Source of the DNA: Podaxis mareebaensis
Taxonomy: Eukaryota; Basidiomycota; Agaricomycetes; Agaricales; Agaricaceae
Length of the DNA: 64,000 nucleotides
Direction of reading: 5' to 3'
Assembly: GCA_018524725.1 (NCBI GenBank)
Contig: JAEUWP010000196.1
Coordinates: 1 to 64,000, forward strand
Shown here: positions 46,241 to 59,944 of the stretch, one piece after another
Layout of the letters: every line of letters begins with the position of its first letter
Position numbering within the stretch: the stretch's first letter is position 1
Position numbers and translations under genes: made by a program
Notes under the pieces: model-generated
Told to the model about the DNA's origin: nothing
The model's database searches: none
Seen by the model: only the letters and a program-made list of their open reading frames with translations

Positions 46241-48276
46241 AGGAAAGGGATAATGTGTACCACCACAGTAGTGAGATTTTGATTTCTGTACTAAAAACCC
46301 TACTCCACAGAAATATATTGAAATTAAAGTTGATATTGGCCGCAACTGTGAGTGATCCCATAATTTAATTTATATTTAGAAACCGAATCTATGAAAGAAG
46401 GAAACCTTATTCAGTAGATACTCAAATAATGCGACTTATGCAAAAGATAATTGGCGGGGAATACGTGGAATGGAACCGAAATGAACTTGATGCAAAGAAT
46501 AGGGAAAGAAATCTGACTTGTGAATCACAGTCAGGGTACATAGCGGGCTTAGCAAGGGGAAAAAAATACCCATCCCTCGATTTCGATCATTGGGAGTGGA
46601 ACGGGTTGCAACTGGAATAATGGGGTGTGATTGTCGGAGGAGGGACAAGCACGATGAGAAATTTGACTGCTCAATAATTCCAAAGTCCTTGTCGTGATAG
46701 TGAATGTGGGTACCCTTAAGTTTCCTCGTAATTATGGCTGTCGGACACGGTGCGACGGGCAAATTTACGAAAAAAAAGTATCAGTCGGCTCCGAAAATAA
46801 GTCATCTTTATTCCTCGACTGCCGTATTGGTATGCTTCTATTTCGAGGTTGGAGGCAAATTTCTGTCGGTAATACCAGGAGCCCCCAGGGTCGGACTTCA
46901 GTCCACCACCGTTCATCCAGCCTCCTCCTTTTTTAATGTTCCTCTTCCCAGTTGTCAGACGATTCGGGAACTCACATATCAGAGATACAAATTGGCAATG
47001 CGTTCGGAAAGTTTGGGGTCACCATCGGGCGCGGGTAAGGATGAATTCCTTAGCAACACTCTGCCAGCTTCCTCCCAATGAAATTTGGAAACCGGAGAAC
47101 ATGATGCATGATGAAGGTGGCGACCATGTGCGTGAACGAAAATATCCCAACCGACAAGGTCAAACGACCTTCGCTAGTTGGTCCGTCATGGCATCCTTTC
47201 CTTGTGTTCTGTATCAAAATTATCAACCCGTATCATTGACAACGAAATAGCACATTCATTCCAAGCAGAAAGGCTCCACCTTGGACTCTCTGGATGGCGC
47301 CTTCGGTTACCAAGTTCCGAGATATCGTCGTTTCCCCCTCCAACCCACCCTTGGACGCTATCGTTTTGCCGACTCAACCGTCAGTGCGCCTTCCTGGATG
47401 CTCGTCTGATCAATGATGGTGTTCATGAGCACACTACCATCAGTTACTAAGAGTCCAAGCCTTCAGCCGGCGTCTCACCACCCACTAACAACACACATGC
47501 CCCGGGAGACATACTGGTCTGCAGCTTCCTTTAAATATGGGATTAGCTTCCGTGTCTGCCTGATCCTGGAGCCGAGCGGGCAGGTGCCTCAACGCATACC
47601 GGGATAGGTGGAACTCGACATTGACTAGGACGTCATATTTATCACAGTAAATCTTCTGGCCGTGATACCGAACCTCTGGTCGCAAACAGTTCTCGCCTTT
47701 CGTGTCGGATTTGGATGCAGCTGAAACACTTGTGTGGCCTGAGCCTTGTAACTCCCACGCCCTTCGCGACGGTCTCAGGTCTGATCCTCATTTTTGAACA
47801 ACCATCTACTTGGCGTACGCCCAATTTAAGACGTTGGATTGATTCCGGTGGCTACTAGCCCAACCAACATGCACAGCAAATGGAAATGATGCGGGTGGAA
47901 CCCGGCCCTCAAACTCAGCACTCAGCATCCAGTACTCAGCACTCGGCACCCGGCGTTCAAATCAGCATCCCAGCTGCCTCTGGACCACCCGACAGCTCTG
48001 GACATGACACGCCTCCTAGTGCTACTGAGAAACCTTAGCTTTAGTGCTCAATGCTGCTAATATATCTCACTATCACTTGTTACTAGGTCACTGGTCACTA
48101 CCTATGATATCAAAGACGTGATGATGTAGTACAGGAAACGTCGCACTAAGCTGGTTTGTAACCATGTTCTGGCGGTTGATGTCTATAATCGTTCACGTAG
48201 GAGCTGTATAAAATCCTCTGAAGGTGGGATCCTGGCGAATGTCAGGTGGGTCGCTTGATGCTCCCCTGGTCCCTTG
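46241..48276. other. Unassigned interval of 2 kb
   Basis: A Ser/Gln/Pro-rich frame at 47870-48036 (VQISIPAASGPPDSSGHDTP...) with short CAGCACTC-type repeats could be a last exon, but I cannot connect it to an upstream exon. A plus-strand frame at 47325-47410 contains LDAIVLP, which is similar to an amidase segment but isolated. A TATA box lies at 48207. Confidence 0.35.
48207..48214 (+). promoter_or_regulatory. TATA box of the 48277 gene
   Basis: TATAAAAT, 70 bp before ATG 48277. Confidence 0.55.
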
Positions 48277-49624
48277 ATGTCTTCGAACTCGACTGTTACT
48301 CCACTGCTCTCCTTTGACAAGTCAGGTGAAAACAAGGTTCACCAGAAAATTGTGACTATTGAATTAGCCAATAATACCCACCGACGTCCTCCAAGCACTC
48401 ATTCCAGAACCCTGTTTAGTGGAGCTGCTTCACGGTGGCTGGAACATCGACGGATAGTGGCTATTCGGAACAATACAGAAATCGCATTTCAGTTTAACGG
48501 TGCGTTTTGATTTTGATTGGCTTTAACGAGGCCTTCACTCAAACCTGCACAGGCACTAGAGTTGCCGTTGTTGGCTGGGAACATGAACAACGTACACCGA
48601 TACCAGAACAGCACCTACCTCGCTGGTCTTGTTTTGTGGACGGACAACCCATTGATCCTTCGAGCACCCACGGTGGAACCGACAATCCTGCTGATGGAAG
48701 GAAACGGATTTGCCAGACCAAATCTCTTCAACCTGGCCTCCACAACCTCACTGCCAAAGTAGAGGTCTCCCAACTTCCTGCCTTCTTTCATAGCATTCGT
48801 TACATACCTCCGCCAGACCACAAGAACCTGAATAACCCTTTTCTGAGGATCAATTCCAGCGACCCTGATATCAAAGGGAGCTGGCACTTCCGTGTGCATA
48901 AGCCTAACAGGGAGTCAGGGCGAAACAGGAACCAGACCGTCGAATTCCGTGGCAAGTATTCCTTCCACCACCAATAGTCCTTTCTCTGATTATCCGTCCA
49001 GGTCGTACCCTCCGGTGGTTTGGAGATGTTAAGGGCGTGAAAACCTTGAACATGACTTTGGACGGGTCGCCAATTACCGTGAACGTCCTCACACGTGATA
49101 AGCATCACCCAGTTTTCTCTGTTGACGCGAAGAACCAAAGTGCCCAGACTCACACCCTTACCTTCACACCACCCGCATATGCAAGCATCTCGCTCGATTA
49201 CCTACTAGAAACTCATGGTGACCCATTGGATGCCCCAACCCCGAGCACCAACAGCAGATCAGTAGTTCCCAAGGCCGTTCTAGCAGCGTCAATTGTGGGA
49301 GGGGTTGTGGGACTTCTTCTACTCGCCCTAACTGTGGGCCTCGCTATCAGGGTCGTTCGTAAACGGCGTCGGCACAATACTTGGAAAGACTCTGCACTTC
49401 CCTCATTGATTATGAATCCCGGCTCTAAGATATCCTCAAGCCCCTCGTTCAGCCGCGAGGTGGTTACAGGAGACATTGAATACAATCCGGAAGCACAGAA
49501 AAAGCTAGATAATATGCACAATACCCAACTCACGGAACCTCCAGCAGCAGTGATTCTTCATGCAGACAGCGGACTCCGAATCCCCCTTCATGTGTCGGAG
49601 GTTCCTCGTTACACTCAGATTTGA
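48277..49624 (+). CDS. Agaricomycete single-pass membrane protein with two-module ectodomain
   Basis: Three exons. The N-terminal region starts MSSNSTVTPLLSFDKSG and holds a first beta-rich module (FNGTRVAVVGWEHEQRTP, then FVDGQPIDPS and QPGLHNLTAKVEV), followed by a second module (FRGRTLRWFGDVKGVKTLNM). Such 'NGT.V.V.G..DG' modules are common in agaric membrane proteins and look like galactose-binding or jelly-roll folds. After a short linker comes one helix (ASIVGGVVGLLLLALTVGLA), a basic stop (RVVRKRRRH) and a cytoplasmic tail of about 90 residues. The second intron has a GC donor (G|GCAAGT). There is no obvious N-terminal signal peptide. It is similar in plan to the protein at 59945-61477. 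A sensing or adhesion role is inference. Confidence 0.65.
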
Positions 49625-50414
49625 CGGTACATATGCGGCAATTCTGTTGTGCACCGTTTCATATACAGTAACATGATTACATTCTTCCCGTTGATCATTG
49701 TTAGAGAGGCGCTCCAAATAGGGTAGTTTGCTAGGCGAGGATGATGACAGTAACACAAATTCCGACTCGATTCAAGGAAGGGGACACAACCACCTTGTAT
49801 GATCCTTCCGTAAAGGTCGCTTGAAAGGGACACGTGTGTAGACCGGCAGGCTTTATCAACAAGTATTATCATGCCCCTTGTTGCAGAAGGATAGAGGGGA
49901 TATAAAGATAAAGATACTTGGGCCGAACCCCACGCGGTAAGTGCACTGATTATAGGCCTTTTGTGGATGAATCTGGGATGAATGGTGCCTCGGCGCTCAG
50001 CCATCAGCGTGACCACAGTCACTGTGCACTTAATTAAGTACCATCACATGTCAGTCAGCATACATCATGTCTAGACCTCTCTGCAACAGCCAGCGACCAA
50101 AACGGAACGCATTCGGCACCGGGCATAGGGCCGAACAAAGGATGCCAACCTGGATCTTGCGATTACTCCTTCCAATCGTTACTTTTCTTCTTCCCAGCCC
50201 CTTCCGTGCTAAAAAGTATATTTGACTATCAGGTTACAACAACATCACACAAACTATCCGTCGGCGAAGCCATCAGTCGCGACTGCTGTCTTTTACATGT
50301 CGTAACTTTTAGATAATCCGCCCACACCTTAGGCTTATAAGTATATGCCTTCTCCCCAGTAGATGTTCCCCTTCCTCACATCCTGCTTCAGAACTCCAAG
50401 CCTGACTAGACCCC
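49625..50414. other. Spacer before the transporter gene
   Basis: No gene is seen. A TTATAAG at 50335-50341 lies 75-80 bp before ATG 50415. Confidence 0.5.
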
Positions 50415-52461
50415 ATGGCCGCCACTACGCCGGCCTCTGTGCCTCAAATTGCGACTATGCCTGGACACGGACTCGCTGAAGCAGGCCAAAACATCTCACA
50501 GTCTTCCAAAGAAATCGTAGACGGCGAAGATTCGGTGGGCCACGGTGCAGCTTGGCTTGTCGTTCTTGCAACGTGCGCATCATCGTCCTCCTTTCTCTCT
50601 CGTGGATGCAGATCCTCCCTTACAGGTGGCTGGTACAGTTTTGCACTTATGGGTGCGCGTTCTTTTGTCATTCCGATACTTGTTCGACTCGTTGAGCGCA
50701 GTATTTCACCAGTTATGTTTCGGCTTTCGGCGTCTATCAAGACTACTATACACGGGAATTCCTCAGCAATAACACGCCATCCGAAATCAGGTAGCTCCCA
50801 CACTCTTTTACATTAATGTTTATTGACAGTTGTTCACAGCTGGATAGGTAGCGTTCAGCTTTTTCTTCAATATGCCCTTGGTGTTGTCGTGGGCAGGATC
50901 TATGATATGGGATGTTTGTGAGTGATGAGTTACTCGCGGTGTTTTCGCGGTCGGAATTAGTAACGGTGTCGCGGCAGTCATCACTTGATCGGCGTTGGCA
51001 CAGTTCTCCAGACGGTGTCACTATTCATGCTTTCGCTAACACGCCGTTACCACTACCCGGAGGTCAGTTCGTTCATTAAGTGATTCTTACAGCATCCGAT
51101 TTCCGTTTATTGATAACCAGCGCCTTTGTAGGTTTTCCTCGCACAGGCGGTCGGAATGGGGCTGGGGCAGGCAATGCTATTTTTACCTTCAATCAGTGTT
51201 GTCTCCCACCATTTCAGAAGCCGTCGGGCGATGGCGACAGGTATTGCCGTTTCGGTATGTCTAGTCACCCTGGTCCTGGACTATCTCCTTCTCACCTAGC
51301 TTCTTCAGGGGGCATCAGTAGGGGGTATTGCGTGGCCGATATTGTTGAACCAAGTCAGCCAGAAACTGGACTTTCCTAACACTGTTCGTATAACTGCAGC
51401 CATCATGGGTGTTTTCCTACTCGCAGCGAATCTGCTGTATTCCATTGCTTGTTCAAGACGGAAAGGCACTCAGACGTCAACCTCAAGTCGACCCGATTTC
51501 CGCGCAATATTTTCGGATTGGGCATACCTGATATCAATAGCATCGTGAGTTCGAGAACTTCGAAAACTTCATCGATGGCCACCAGTGACCCTTGTACACA
51601 GCGCATTCTGCATCAACCTCGGACTATTCTTCCCATGTCAGTTATGTTGCACTACGCCTATTATAACACACCTCACCATGGCTGACGGTCGTTACCACGT
51701 CTAGACTTTTATTTGCAGTCTTATGCTCTTTCGAAGGGAATACGAGTATCACTCGCTTTCTATCTCGTATGCCCTCACCTTGGAATCGAAGTGAGATACT
51801 CACTACTGATCTTGTAGCTCGCGTTCTTGAACGTAGGTAGCTTCTTTGGACGCCTCCTTCCCAACTTTCTTGCGGATAAATTTGGCACATATAACATGCT
51901 TCTTCCGTCACTCTATATCTCCTCGGCACTCGTCTTCGCTATGTTCGGTATCAACGATTTTGCCGGCCTGACAATCTTCGCAGTACTTTATGGGTTTTGG
52001 TCTGGATCATGTGCGGGCGTTCACATGTCAGATCTTACGCGAGTTACTGATTCTCCACCCGTGCCGGGCAGACGTTTCTCTCATTCCCTCTTTGCTTGTG
52101 CAGCTGAGCACTCATCCGGGAGAGCTAGGGTATGTCCAATATGTGCTTTAAGAGTCCCGTTCTTACCGCTCTCGCTACTTCAGGGTTCGGATGGGCATAG
52201 CGTTTTCAATAGTAGCGATTTCCCTTTTGGCGGGAACTCCGATTGAGGGTGTCTTATTACGAGCGCAAAATGGGGGATTCGAGTGGAGCGGTTCAATCAT
52301 CTTTTGTGGCGTAAGTGTCGTATCTACCTCCATCAGGTGCTCCACACTTATTGTTTAAAATTCATCAGACCATTATTGCATGTGGCTCAATTGGCATGAC
52401 TATCTCGCGATATTTGTACATTCGAAGTCGCCGAATATCTAGACATAAACGATGTGTGTGA
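50415..52461 (+). CDS. MFS transporter, monocarboxylate porter type
   Basis: About ten exons join without a frame break. The hydrophilic N-terminus (MAATTPASVPQIATMPGHGL) is followed by AAWLVVLAT, FCTYGYVSAFGVYQDYYTRE and SWIGSVQLFLQYALGVVVGR, which is the typical first part of the fungal monocarboxylate porter (MCP) branch. Later landmarks are FLAQAVGMGLGQAMLFLPS, SHHFRSRRAMATGIAVSG, NVGSFFGRLLPNFLADKFG and RMGIAFSIVAISLLAGTPIE. About 12 transmembrane helices are visible. Members carry monocarboxylates, riboflavin and related compounds, so the substrate is open. The C-terminus is basic (RSRRISRHKRCV). It converges on the exportin gene with a 139-bp gap between stops. Confidence 0.85.
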
Positions 52462-52600
52462 TATGGGCGGAGATGTGGGTGACAGGCAGGAAATCGATGA
52501 AGAAGAATAGATGAACTATGCCATTTTGACACCGACCTTAAGCATAATGTCATCCCAAGATGCTCCACGGTGTGCGGAGCATGATCTATTGCCGTCAAAA

Positions 52601-55600
52601 TTATGCTGGGGCCGACATTAGGGCTTGAACTTGATTCCCATAAGTCTTCTGCAAGTTCTCAAGCTGCTCCTGGAAGAACTGCTGAGGATTTGAGACATGG
52701 GCTACCGGGTCAGCTTCTTGAGTTTCTGATGCCGCTAATCGGGAGTATGCAGCTTGGTAACCAGCGGTTTGTTCCTCGTAATCGATCTCCGTAATGCCCG
52801 CGTGCGGGTCTTCGTCCGATTTCTTCGACAGATGTTGGGGCTCACTGAAGAGCTTGACAACAGCTTGGTATGCTTGTGGCCTGCAATACTGATGAGAAGA
52901 TGCATTGAGTCAAAGGCGAACAAGTAGCCCTTACCATGCTTGGATGAATGGGTCTTGCATCATGTATTTGCTCTGGCACAAGAGTCGGATCATCCCAACA
53001 ACTGCGAGTTTCCTGTCCTTGTGTGGAACCTTGGGTGCTTGAGGGATGATAAAGTTGGTCAAAACCTGCGACCACAACCTAACGCCAATCATGAGGAGTG
53101 ATTAAAATCGTGTTATTCAGAGGCACGTACTGCGGCTGGATCCCTTCCACCACAGCAATCAGGTAGTCCGGTCCGAGTCCTTCAACGTTGATGGCCATTG
53201 TATACATAATAAACCGCGCAAAGAGGTATTCATACGTGGCTGTTTTGCTTGTTTGCATCCGCGTGAGAAGGGTCACAATGATGGGTTTCATATACTGCTG
53301 CAGATCATTGCTGGAGGGGTGATTCAGCCGTAGCTCTACTAAAGAAAGAGTAAACCATCCTTACGGTTTGACATGTAGGACAACAGAATTCAAGAGCTCG
53401 AAGCCCCAAGAATCGTTGACCTTAGAGGGAATCAAACGCTGTTGAACAACGGCAAGCACCGATGCCACTTGTCCAGCTGCGAGCATTTGTGCACTATCCC
53501 GAGCGAGGAAAGCTTTCAATAACTTAACCAGACCGGGGATGCTGCCTTTTTGTTGCCACACAGCAGGCGTGAGAAGGAAAGGTAGCAGGCTACGATATTC
53601 ACCCGGCACGTCACGACCGTGAAGTTCAAGCATTTGGGCCAAAATCTGGAAGGAGTACGGGATATACTCTAAGCTCGAAAAATCAGCACTTTCGCCGTGC
53701 ACCAAGATAACGGACATACGATCGATATCTTGTTGAAGAATAATTGTGAAAGGACCAAAAAGAGCTTGCTCGAATACTGGTAGGGTAGTTGGTGACCCAG
53801 CCACAACGAATCTAGAGAACAAATCAGATATGTTGGATCTACGCGAAGCCTGACGCACCTCATTAATCCGGAGATACTCTCGAAAATGTATTGGTCGAAG
53901 TTAGGATTGCTTGGGTTTTTTGAAATGATCCCGAGAATGTTCACGAGGCGGCTCAGTGTTTCCTGGTACGTTGGAATTAACGTTTGTCGAGCGGTCAAGA
54001 TGATTCGCATAGCGCCTGTCTATCGCCTTAATTCCAAGTATGAGATACTGGGACTCGAGCACTTACAACGCATAAGATGGTCGTTCTCCGCCACCTTTTC
54101 TGGAGTCCCGCGGGCCTCGATCTTTGATAAAATGATCCTAACAAGCTCGGCGGCATAATCATGTATATCTGCTTGTGCGAAGCTAGAGAGAAACAGGTGG
54201 GCTTTAACGAGGCTGATAACGATTTAGACACTCACATGAGTTGATTGTTTTGTTTGATGAGTAGTATGCGATCAATGGCGATGGCAGCATAAGTATGAGT
54301 AACATAATTGCTAGAATTGAGGTGTCTCGCAAGAAGGGGAAGGACGGATAGAAGTTGTGGTTTTGTTAACTGGGAGAAGGATGAACTACGTCATGCATAG
54401 CACATTATATTCGCTCACCTGGTTGCGGAATGTATGAAGAAAACGGATAGCATCGACCTGTAGGATGGGGTGCACCGTTCCGTCTGCCGCTTGCAGGTCT
54501 TGGAACACGTGTTCAGAAAAGAACTGGACGACATCCACGAGAGCATTGACGGAAGTGACACCATACTAAAAAGAATAGGGTATAAGCGCGCGGGGAAGTT
54601 TGACAGCAAGAATATTATATACCTTTGTTGTTGATCCTTTCGTTGCAACGGCGGTCAACACGAATATAGCACGATCCTTCGCTTTCCAATTTTCCGCCTT
54701 GTTGGACGTATAGCTATTAAGATCGGTGTTTATGAAGGAACCCACTATCTCGGTTGTCTCCGCTTCAAATCCAGCACCAACAAGGGATCGCAGAACGTCG
54801 GCTGCGGCCTGGCGTCGACTTCCGCTGTCAAGTCCGGTGGACGGAAGAGCGAGGTCCGTTCTGATGTACTCCAAGGGGTCGTCCTCGAACTGCTCGATCT
54901 CATGCTCACGCAGGGCGACATTGGGCACAACTACGCCCTGCACGAGGGATGATATCGTCTCGCGAGAGGAAAAAAGAGGTTTGTAATAGCCCGAATGGAT
55001 GGCAGTAGAAATGAATCTCAAGGATTGAGATACAAGCTAATGGTGGGAATGAGCCTCGATGAAGAAAGTGTGTTAGGATAGTACGATCATACGTGATCAT
55101 CTGAGATGTTGGGTAATTTGTTTGCTCCGATGAGGGTCCAAACTCCTTGAACGAACATTTCTACGGCTGGTGACTTTTGCAATTGATCAGGGTAGAGTTT
55201 AATGAACAGCTTAATCGGCACCAGTTAGAAGTAGTACTCTTGAATAACAGGATCACTCACCTCCGCAATCTCAAGTATCCCGGTTTTTACTTGAGCAGGG
55301 AGGGAAGGAGCGACATCGTCCGGCTGGTGGCAACCATGAAGATGAGTGTTGAACAGAGGTAATGAGTTGGCATACTCACATCTGGTCTGAGTTCAACCGG
55401 ATCCCAAGCCAAAAATGCGAAGAATAACCCTCTCTCCTTTCCAAAGAACTCGTCATAGTTATCTTCAATAGCCGGTGGGAGATCCTGGCATGTCAGGTCG
55501 TAGAATATGTCAATTAGAAGAACCATCGCCTGAGCAAGCTGGGTATAGTTCGGGGACGAGGGTGACGCGAGAAGGAGTCGGGAAGTTGCACGGAAGAGTT

Positions 55601-56238
55601 CGAGGAAAGGATCCATGAATTTGGAGAGAACGAAGTTGATAACAGTGAATAATGCGTCTGAGCGTACTTGAGCACGCCATGGACGAAATATTGAATGAGC
55701 GGTTTCCAGGACACCAATATTAACATTGTAATCAGTAGGAGATAAGGACGCAACCAATTGCTAAGGATGTGATCAGTTCATGGTGTCTCTTGAGGAAGAG
55801 CATATGACTGACATCCAGGAGATCGGGCCACTTGTTTGGAAAGTCGAGTTCAGCAATGAGTGATACAGCCTCTGCTATTTGTGTGCGTATTGTTTTGTCT
55901 GTCGGATTGGACAAGGCGAGCATAGCAGGCACCAATTGACTTCTCAGTGTCGTTTTATCCTGCTCTGGGAGGGGCTGGACATCCTAGACGAATTGATAAG
56001 TTACACGTGTGAGTCAGGTCCATGAGGAATTCACCTCTTCCCATCTAGTTTTTGCGATGTTTTTGAGGTAAATGCTGGCAGCTAACCTCGCGGACCGTTC
56101 TTGTGATGCATTGAGAACGAGTTGAAGCAAGGCCCCGAGGAAGCCTGGCTGGGTAGAGATGGCGGTGAGATTCTGCTCTGCTTGTTTTCTTGTATCTGGT
56201 TTGAGGGACGCGACGAGGAGAGTTGGAAGATCTGCCAT
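52601..56238 (-). CDS. CSE1: Exportin-2 / importin-alpha re-exporter
   Basis: Exports importin-alpha from the nucleus together with Ran-GTP. The start MADLPTLLVASLKPDTRKQ with LTAISTQPGFLGALLQLVLN is the first HEAT repeat, with ARLAASIYLKNIAKTRWEE typical of the importin-beta N-terminal region. Further segments: LDFPNKWPDLLD, TDYNVNIGVLETAHSIFRPW, DLTCQDLPPAIEDNYDEFFG, EHEIEQFEDDPLEYIRTDLA and, at the end, PNGITEIDYEEQ-like ITEIDYEEQTAGYQAAYSRL. It finishes at ...ALMSAPA. Many short introns interrupt it. The genomic span fits a protein of about 970 residues, which is normal for CSE1. The gene is essential in yeast. Confidence 0.93.
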
Positions 56239-56513
56239 CCTGAAGATGAAAGAGGTTCAAGCGATAAAGGACTCGATGAGGTCAGACGCGTTCTTGTTTC
56301 ATCACGTGACTATATCTAATATTTACGGGTTATCAGACACGCCTTCTGCATCCGATGCACGGACTAGTAATATTCGGAGAAACGGAACAGAACAGTTGGG
56401 AGCTCGATGCTCTGCGATTATGTATTGGCTAATCTACCGGTTGATGAAAAGCTGCCAAACTCGGTCAGCATACTATTGGAGTATAAGTTATTTGCGGCAG
56501 GCCGAGCAGGGGG

Positions 56514-56833
56514 TCAAGGACTGGGCTTTAACAACAGTCTTCGCGGGACGAAGCCTGGTCCAAAACGAAAACAGGATAAAATGCGTCAGTGAGTATAGAA
56601 GGACTCCGTAACTCGCAATATCCAACGCACCATTGCTTACAGGTGGTGTTACAGTTGGGGCAAGACGGGCTGTGGCCAGAACTGTAGCGACATTTATCAG
56701 AGTTACAATCAACCTAGGCGTGGTGAGTATCTTTATTTCCGTATTTGAGGGGGGAATGACTCACTCGCTGCTCAGAAACTGGCGATTCGTGACCACAAGA
56801 GTGCCTTGTGCAGTGGACTTCGCGGTAGCACAT
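56514..56833 (-). CDS. Small Cys-rich agaric protein
   Basis: Three exons encode about 65 residues: MCYREVHCTRHSCGHESPVS, then RVDCNSDKCRYSSGHSPSCP and NCNTTC, and a basic end FVPRRLLLKPSP. The spacing (Cys-Tyr start, C-x-H, C-x4-C, paired Cys near the end) is a pattern I know from small Agaricomycete proteins with no assigned function. They lack signal peptides, so a metal-binding or zinc-knuckle-like fold is plausible. The introns are GTGAGT..CTAG and GTAAGC..CCAG. It lies on the same strand as CSE1, about 275 bp upstream of its start. Confidence 0.6.
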
Positions 56834-59800
56834 TTTGAAATTGAAAGACGATATTCGAGGCTGAGAAGTAGAAGATAGGGCGGTAGAGATACAGAGGATT
56901 TATCACTGGCGAATCCTGTTGGTGTTCTGTGGGATGAAGACAGGGTGTTGCACATCCTGTCTTTTATGCAAATTCCTTCTGCCCAAGACAGTGCAAGGAG
57001 GGTCGTACAGAAATGGCTCCGAAGCCAAAAGTGCAGTAAGTCAGCACCGAGCTTGGACTAAGATCTCGTGTGTCTTGATTGAGGGCGTGAATGCAGATCA
57101 CGGATAACCATGGGTTACTGTGAAAATGACATGGAATGCGGCTAAACCTCTCAAATACAATTGCACCGCTTCCAGGGTTCGGGACGATATGGGAGTCGTA
57201 CTCTAGCCCGTTTGCCTAGATGATGTTTCACTAGCGTTATGAACTCAAATCAGGGCACCCAGTATAATCAACGCATCCGGATAGGCCGTCTGTGTGACCA
57301 AGTTCATTCAAGATACCAGGTATCCAGCTGTCCGAGACAGATACGTGCTGATCACAAAGGCAAATTCTTGAGTTGACCCCTATAGCCACCCAAAAATCCT
57401 GGAGATATGTCATCATATTGGTTGTAAATGGTAATTGCAATCGTAAGCTTGTGTGACGAAATTAGCTAGTACGAGCGCGTCCGAAGAAGACCCTGCACAA
57501 GCGTCGCGGAGAGATGCACCTGAATGCGCCAATCCTCTCGTTCGCTTCGACCTTCGTTTATGACTAATTTATTCCCGCGTTCTCCGATATCTATCGAACG
57601 AAAATCTCTACTGCAATTAGAGTTTGCTTTTCGGCCACTCGGGCAACTCTGAGGTGCTCCTACCAGAACTAGCTCTTCATCTACAGAAACTCTCGCCCTA
57701 CCGAGTTTCAGCCCACAGGCTCGAAACTCATACGTATAGTTCTGGTCTCGACCTTTCTTCGATATCCAACATTAAATGGTGAGCTATTGGCTTTATTTCG
57801 CTAGTGGATCAGTATAGTTCCGGAGGTAGTCCCTGTTCAAAACTCCGCGCCGTTTGCACTCTCATTCGGCTTCGAAAAAAATCTCAAAGTGTATCAGGGC
57901 ATTGTATCTCATCGGAGCACAGATATTTGAGGAACTGGCAGATTGTGCCAAACCCCAAATGCACAGTGAGATGATAACGAGTACTAGAACCGACGGTGAG
58001 TCACAGTCGCGTAGCAACCAACTTCGGTGAACCGTGGATCCAAGTCGCTTGGCCCTGGTCTGCGTATGCCAAGTCAGAAGGTACCATGCCGTATGACATC
58101 TCCAGAGGTTGTGAAGACGTTAGGTTCAGTCCTCGAGTGACAGCGAAAATTATTGTCTTTGCCATGCGGTAGAAAATTGCTAGCAAAGGCTCACTATCAA
58201 AGTTCAAGCAATGCCCGAAGCTCCCGTTGTTTCTAGCGTACACCCGAGGTCAGGCTGAATCCCATCATTCCGTTCATTTAACGGAAAGAATGAGGCGCTC
58301 CGATGGATCTTACCAAAGACAACCAAGGATTCGTGCGCCCCAAAAATGCAACCAAAACGTCCTTTACATACCTCTTCAAATAAATACGTCAGGATTTGTT
58401 TTTGGTGTCTTAAATAGGAATCTGTAGAGGCAAATCTGAGGGAGTGGCGTTGTCGCATCTGGGCGTAAAGTCTCCGAGGACGCGATCTTTGGTATTCGGA
58501 AAGGACAATCGTTGAGTCATACGTTGCTATGCACTTTCTCCAGTATGATAACGGAGCACCAAGGGAACATTTCCACTGCAAACGTCTACATCATCGGGTC
58601 TGGAGCGTATCTTGCCTAAACGACGCACCTTTTCAGGGATGGCAAGAAAGTTTGAAGGACATTCATGTTCTTCCAAGGGTTAGAAGAGTGATGTGCCAAT
58701 CTTCTGGCCAGCCCGTAGCCAAGTTGTCAGAACTGACGCAAATTCCATGATACGAAAAGATTGCTGCGGGACCGAACTAATTTTCGAGGATAGATGAGTA
58801 CTCATGCTGGCCGATCGTTCAGGGATTGAACAGAGGAGGAGTAGCGGGGGTAAGATCCCGAGAACGAGATAAATTCCTTGTCTGACGTGAATCGATCGAA
58901 AATCTCCCGTTAGAGCCCCAGCAGTCACCCGAGTTGGAGATCACCCCACCTCTTCCACTCTTAGCTCATTCCGGGTACCCAAAGGTAGGGTCTGGAGTTG
59001 GTAATCCTCGACGGAGTCCCACGTCGGCGTGCGAGTCAGAGTAATCGTCCGGTATCCGGTGCCAATGCTTTGAATGATGCCGAAAGGGTAAGCCACAAGG
59101 AATGTTCGTAGTCTTTTTGCTTTGTTCATAAATATCAAACTCGCGAGCGCGTGGAACCTGGATAGCTTGTGGCATCCATCGGCCCATTTGTGCAAGGTTC
59201 CATTATACTGCGGTTGGGTAGACGGGTTTTAGCGTGTCCCAGGAGATTGCTTGACAAACCCAGGAATGATGCCGTCCATGCGGAAGCAGGAGCCACTGTC
59301 ATTCTGATTTGAGAGAGCCGTATAAGAGAACCGTACTGCCGATGCAAAGGACCATTTTTGTGCCTCGAGGCTCGAGGCGCTGCAGAATTTGAGTAAGCGG
59401 AGCGTGGAGTGGATTGAGAAATGAGTAATGAAGAGTATAAGCGCCGGTTTAGGGTTATAATTTGTAAGGTTCTGATGTCATCATATCTCGGTGTTGTTGA
59501 AATCCGGTCCACCGCATTCCCGTTGGACCAAAGACGAAGGATTCTCGGAAGCTTACATCTGGCGTTTCAGCTCAATGAGTTCAAGCAAGAATGCAGATGG
59601 TGAAGCTATGGCGAGGAACAGTCCTAGTGCCAAGAGTCAGCAGTATCAAAACGAGCACCAGCCCACACTATTTTTGGCCTCGGGCTAGAGACCGGGCACC
59701 GCCGCGGGGGGTGAGCCGACCAAGACAATGAGGGCTCATCAGAATAACGGGACTACACAATGAAGACGTTCACTGTTTGCCGATGCCATATAGCATTGGG

Positions 59801-59944
59801 CAACCCGTTGGAAGAACCTTGAAAGGATTCCGTACTACACAGTACATTGCTGGTCAGGTATATCAACGGCATCCCATACCCAAAAAAAATAGTCCGACTC
59901 GTACAGTCCAGAATAACATCGACTGGCCGTCCATTCCAAACCCT
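56834..59944. other. Unassigned interval of 3.1 kb
   Basis: Several minus-strand frames (58001-58243, 58204-58581, 58966-59187, 59135-59512) look moderately protein-like. One near 59100 (REFDIYEQSKKTTNIPCGLP) is the best. I could not join them by convincing splice sites or recognise a family. They may be exons of an unknown gene or the worn remains of one. Confidence 0.3.

Noticed and set aside
47325..47410. Amidase-like relic (LDAIVLP)
   Set aside because: Only one short motif matches; no neighbouring amidase segments are found.
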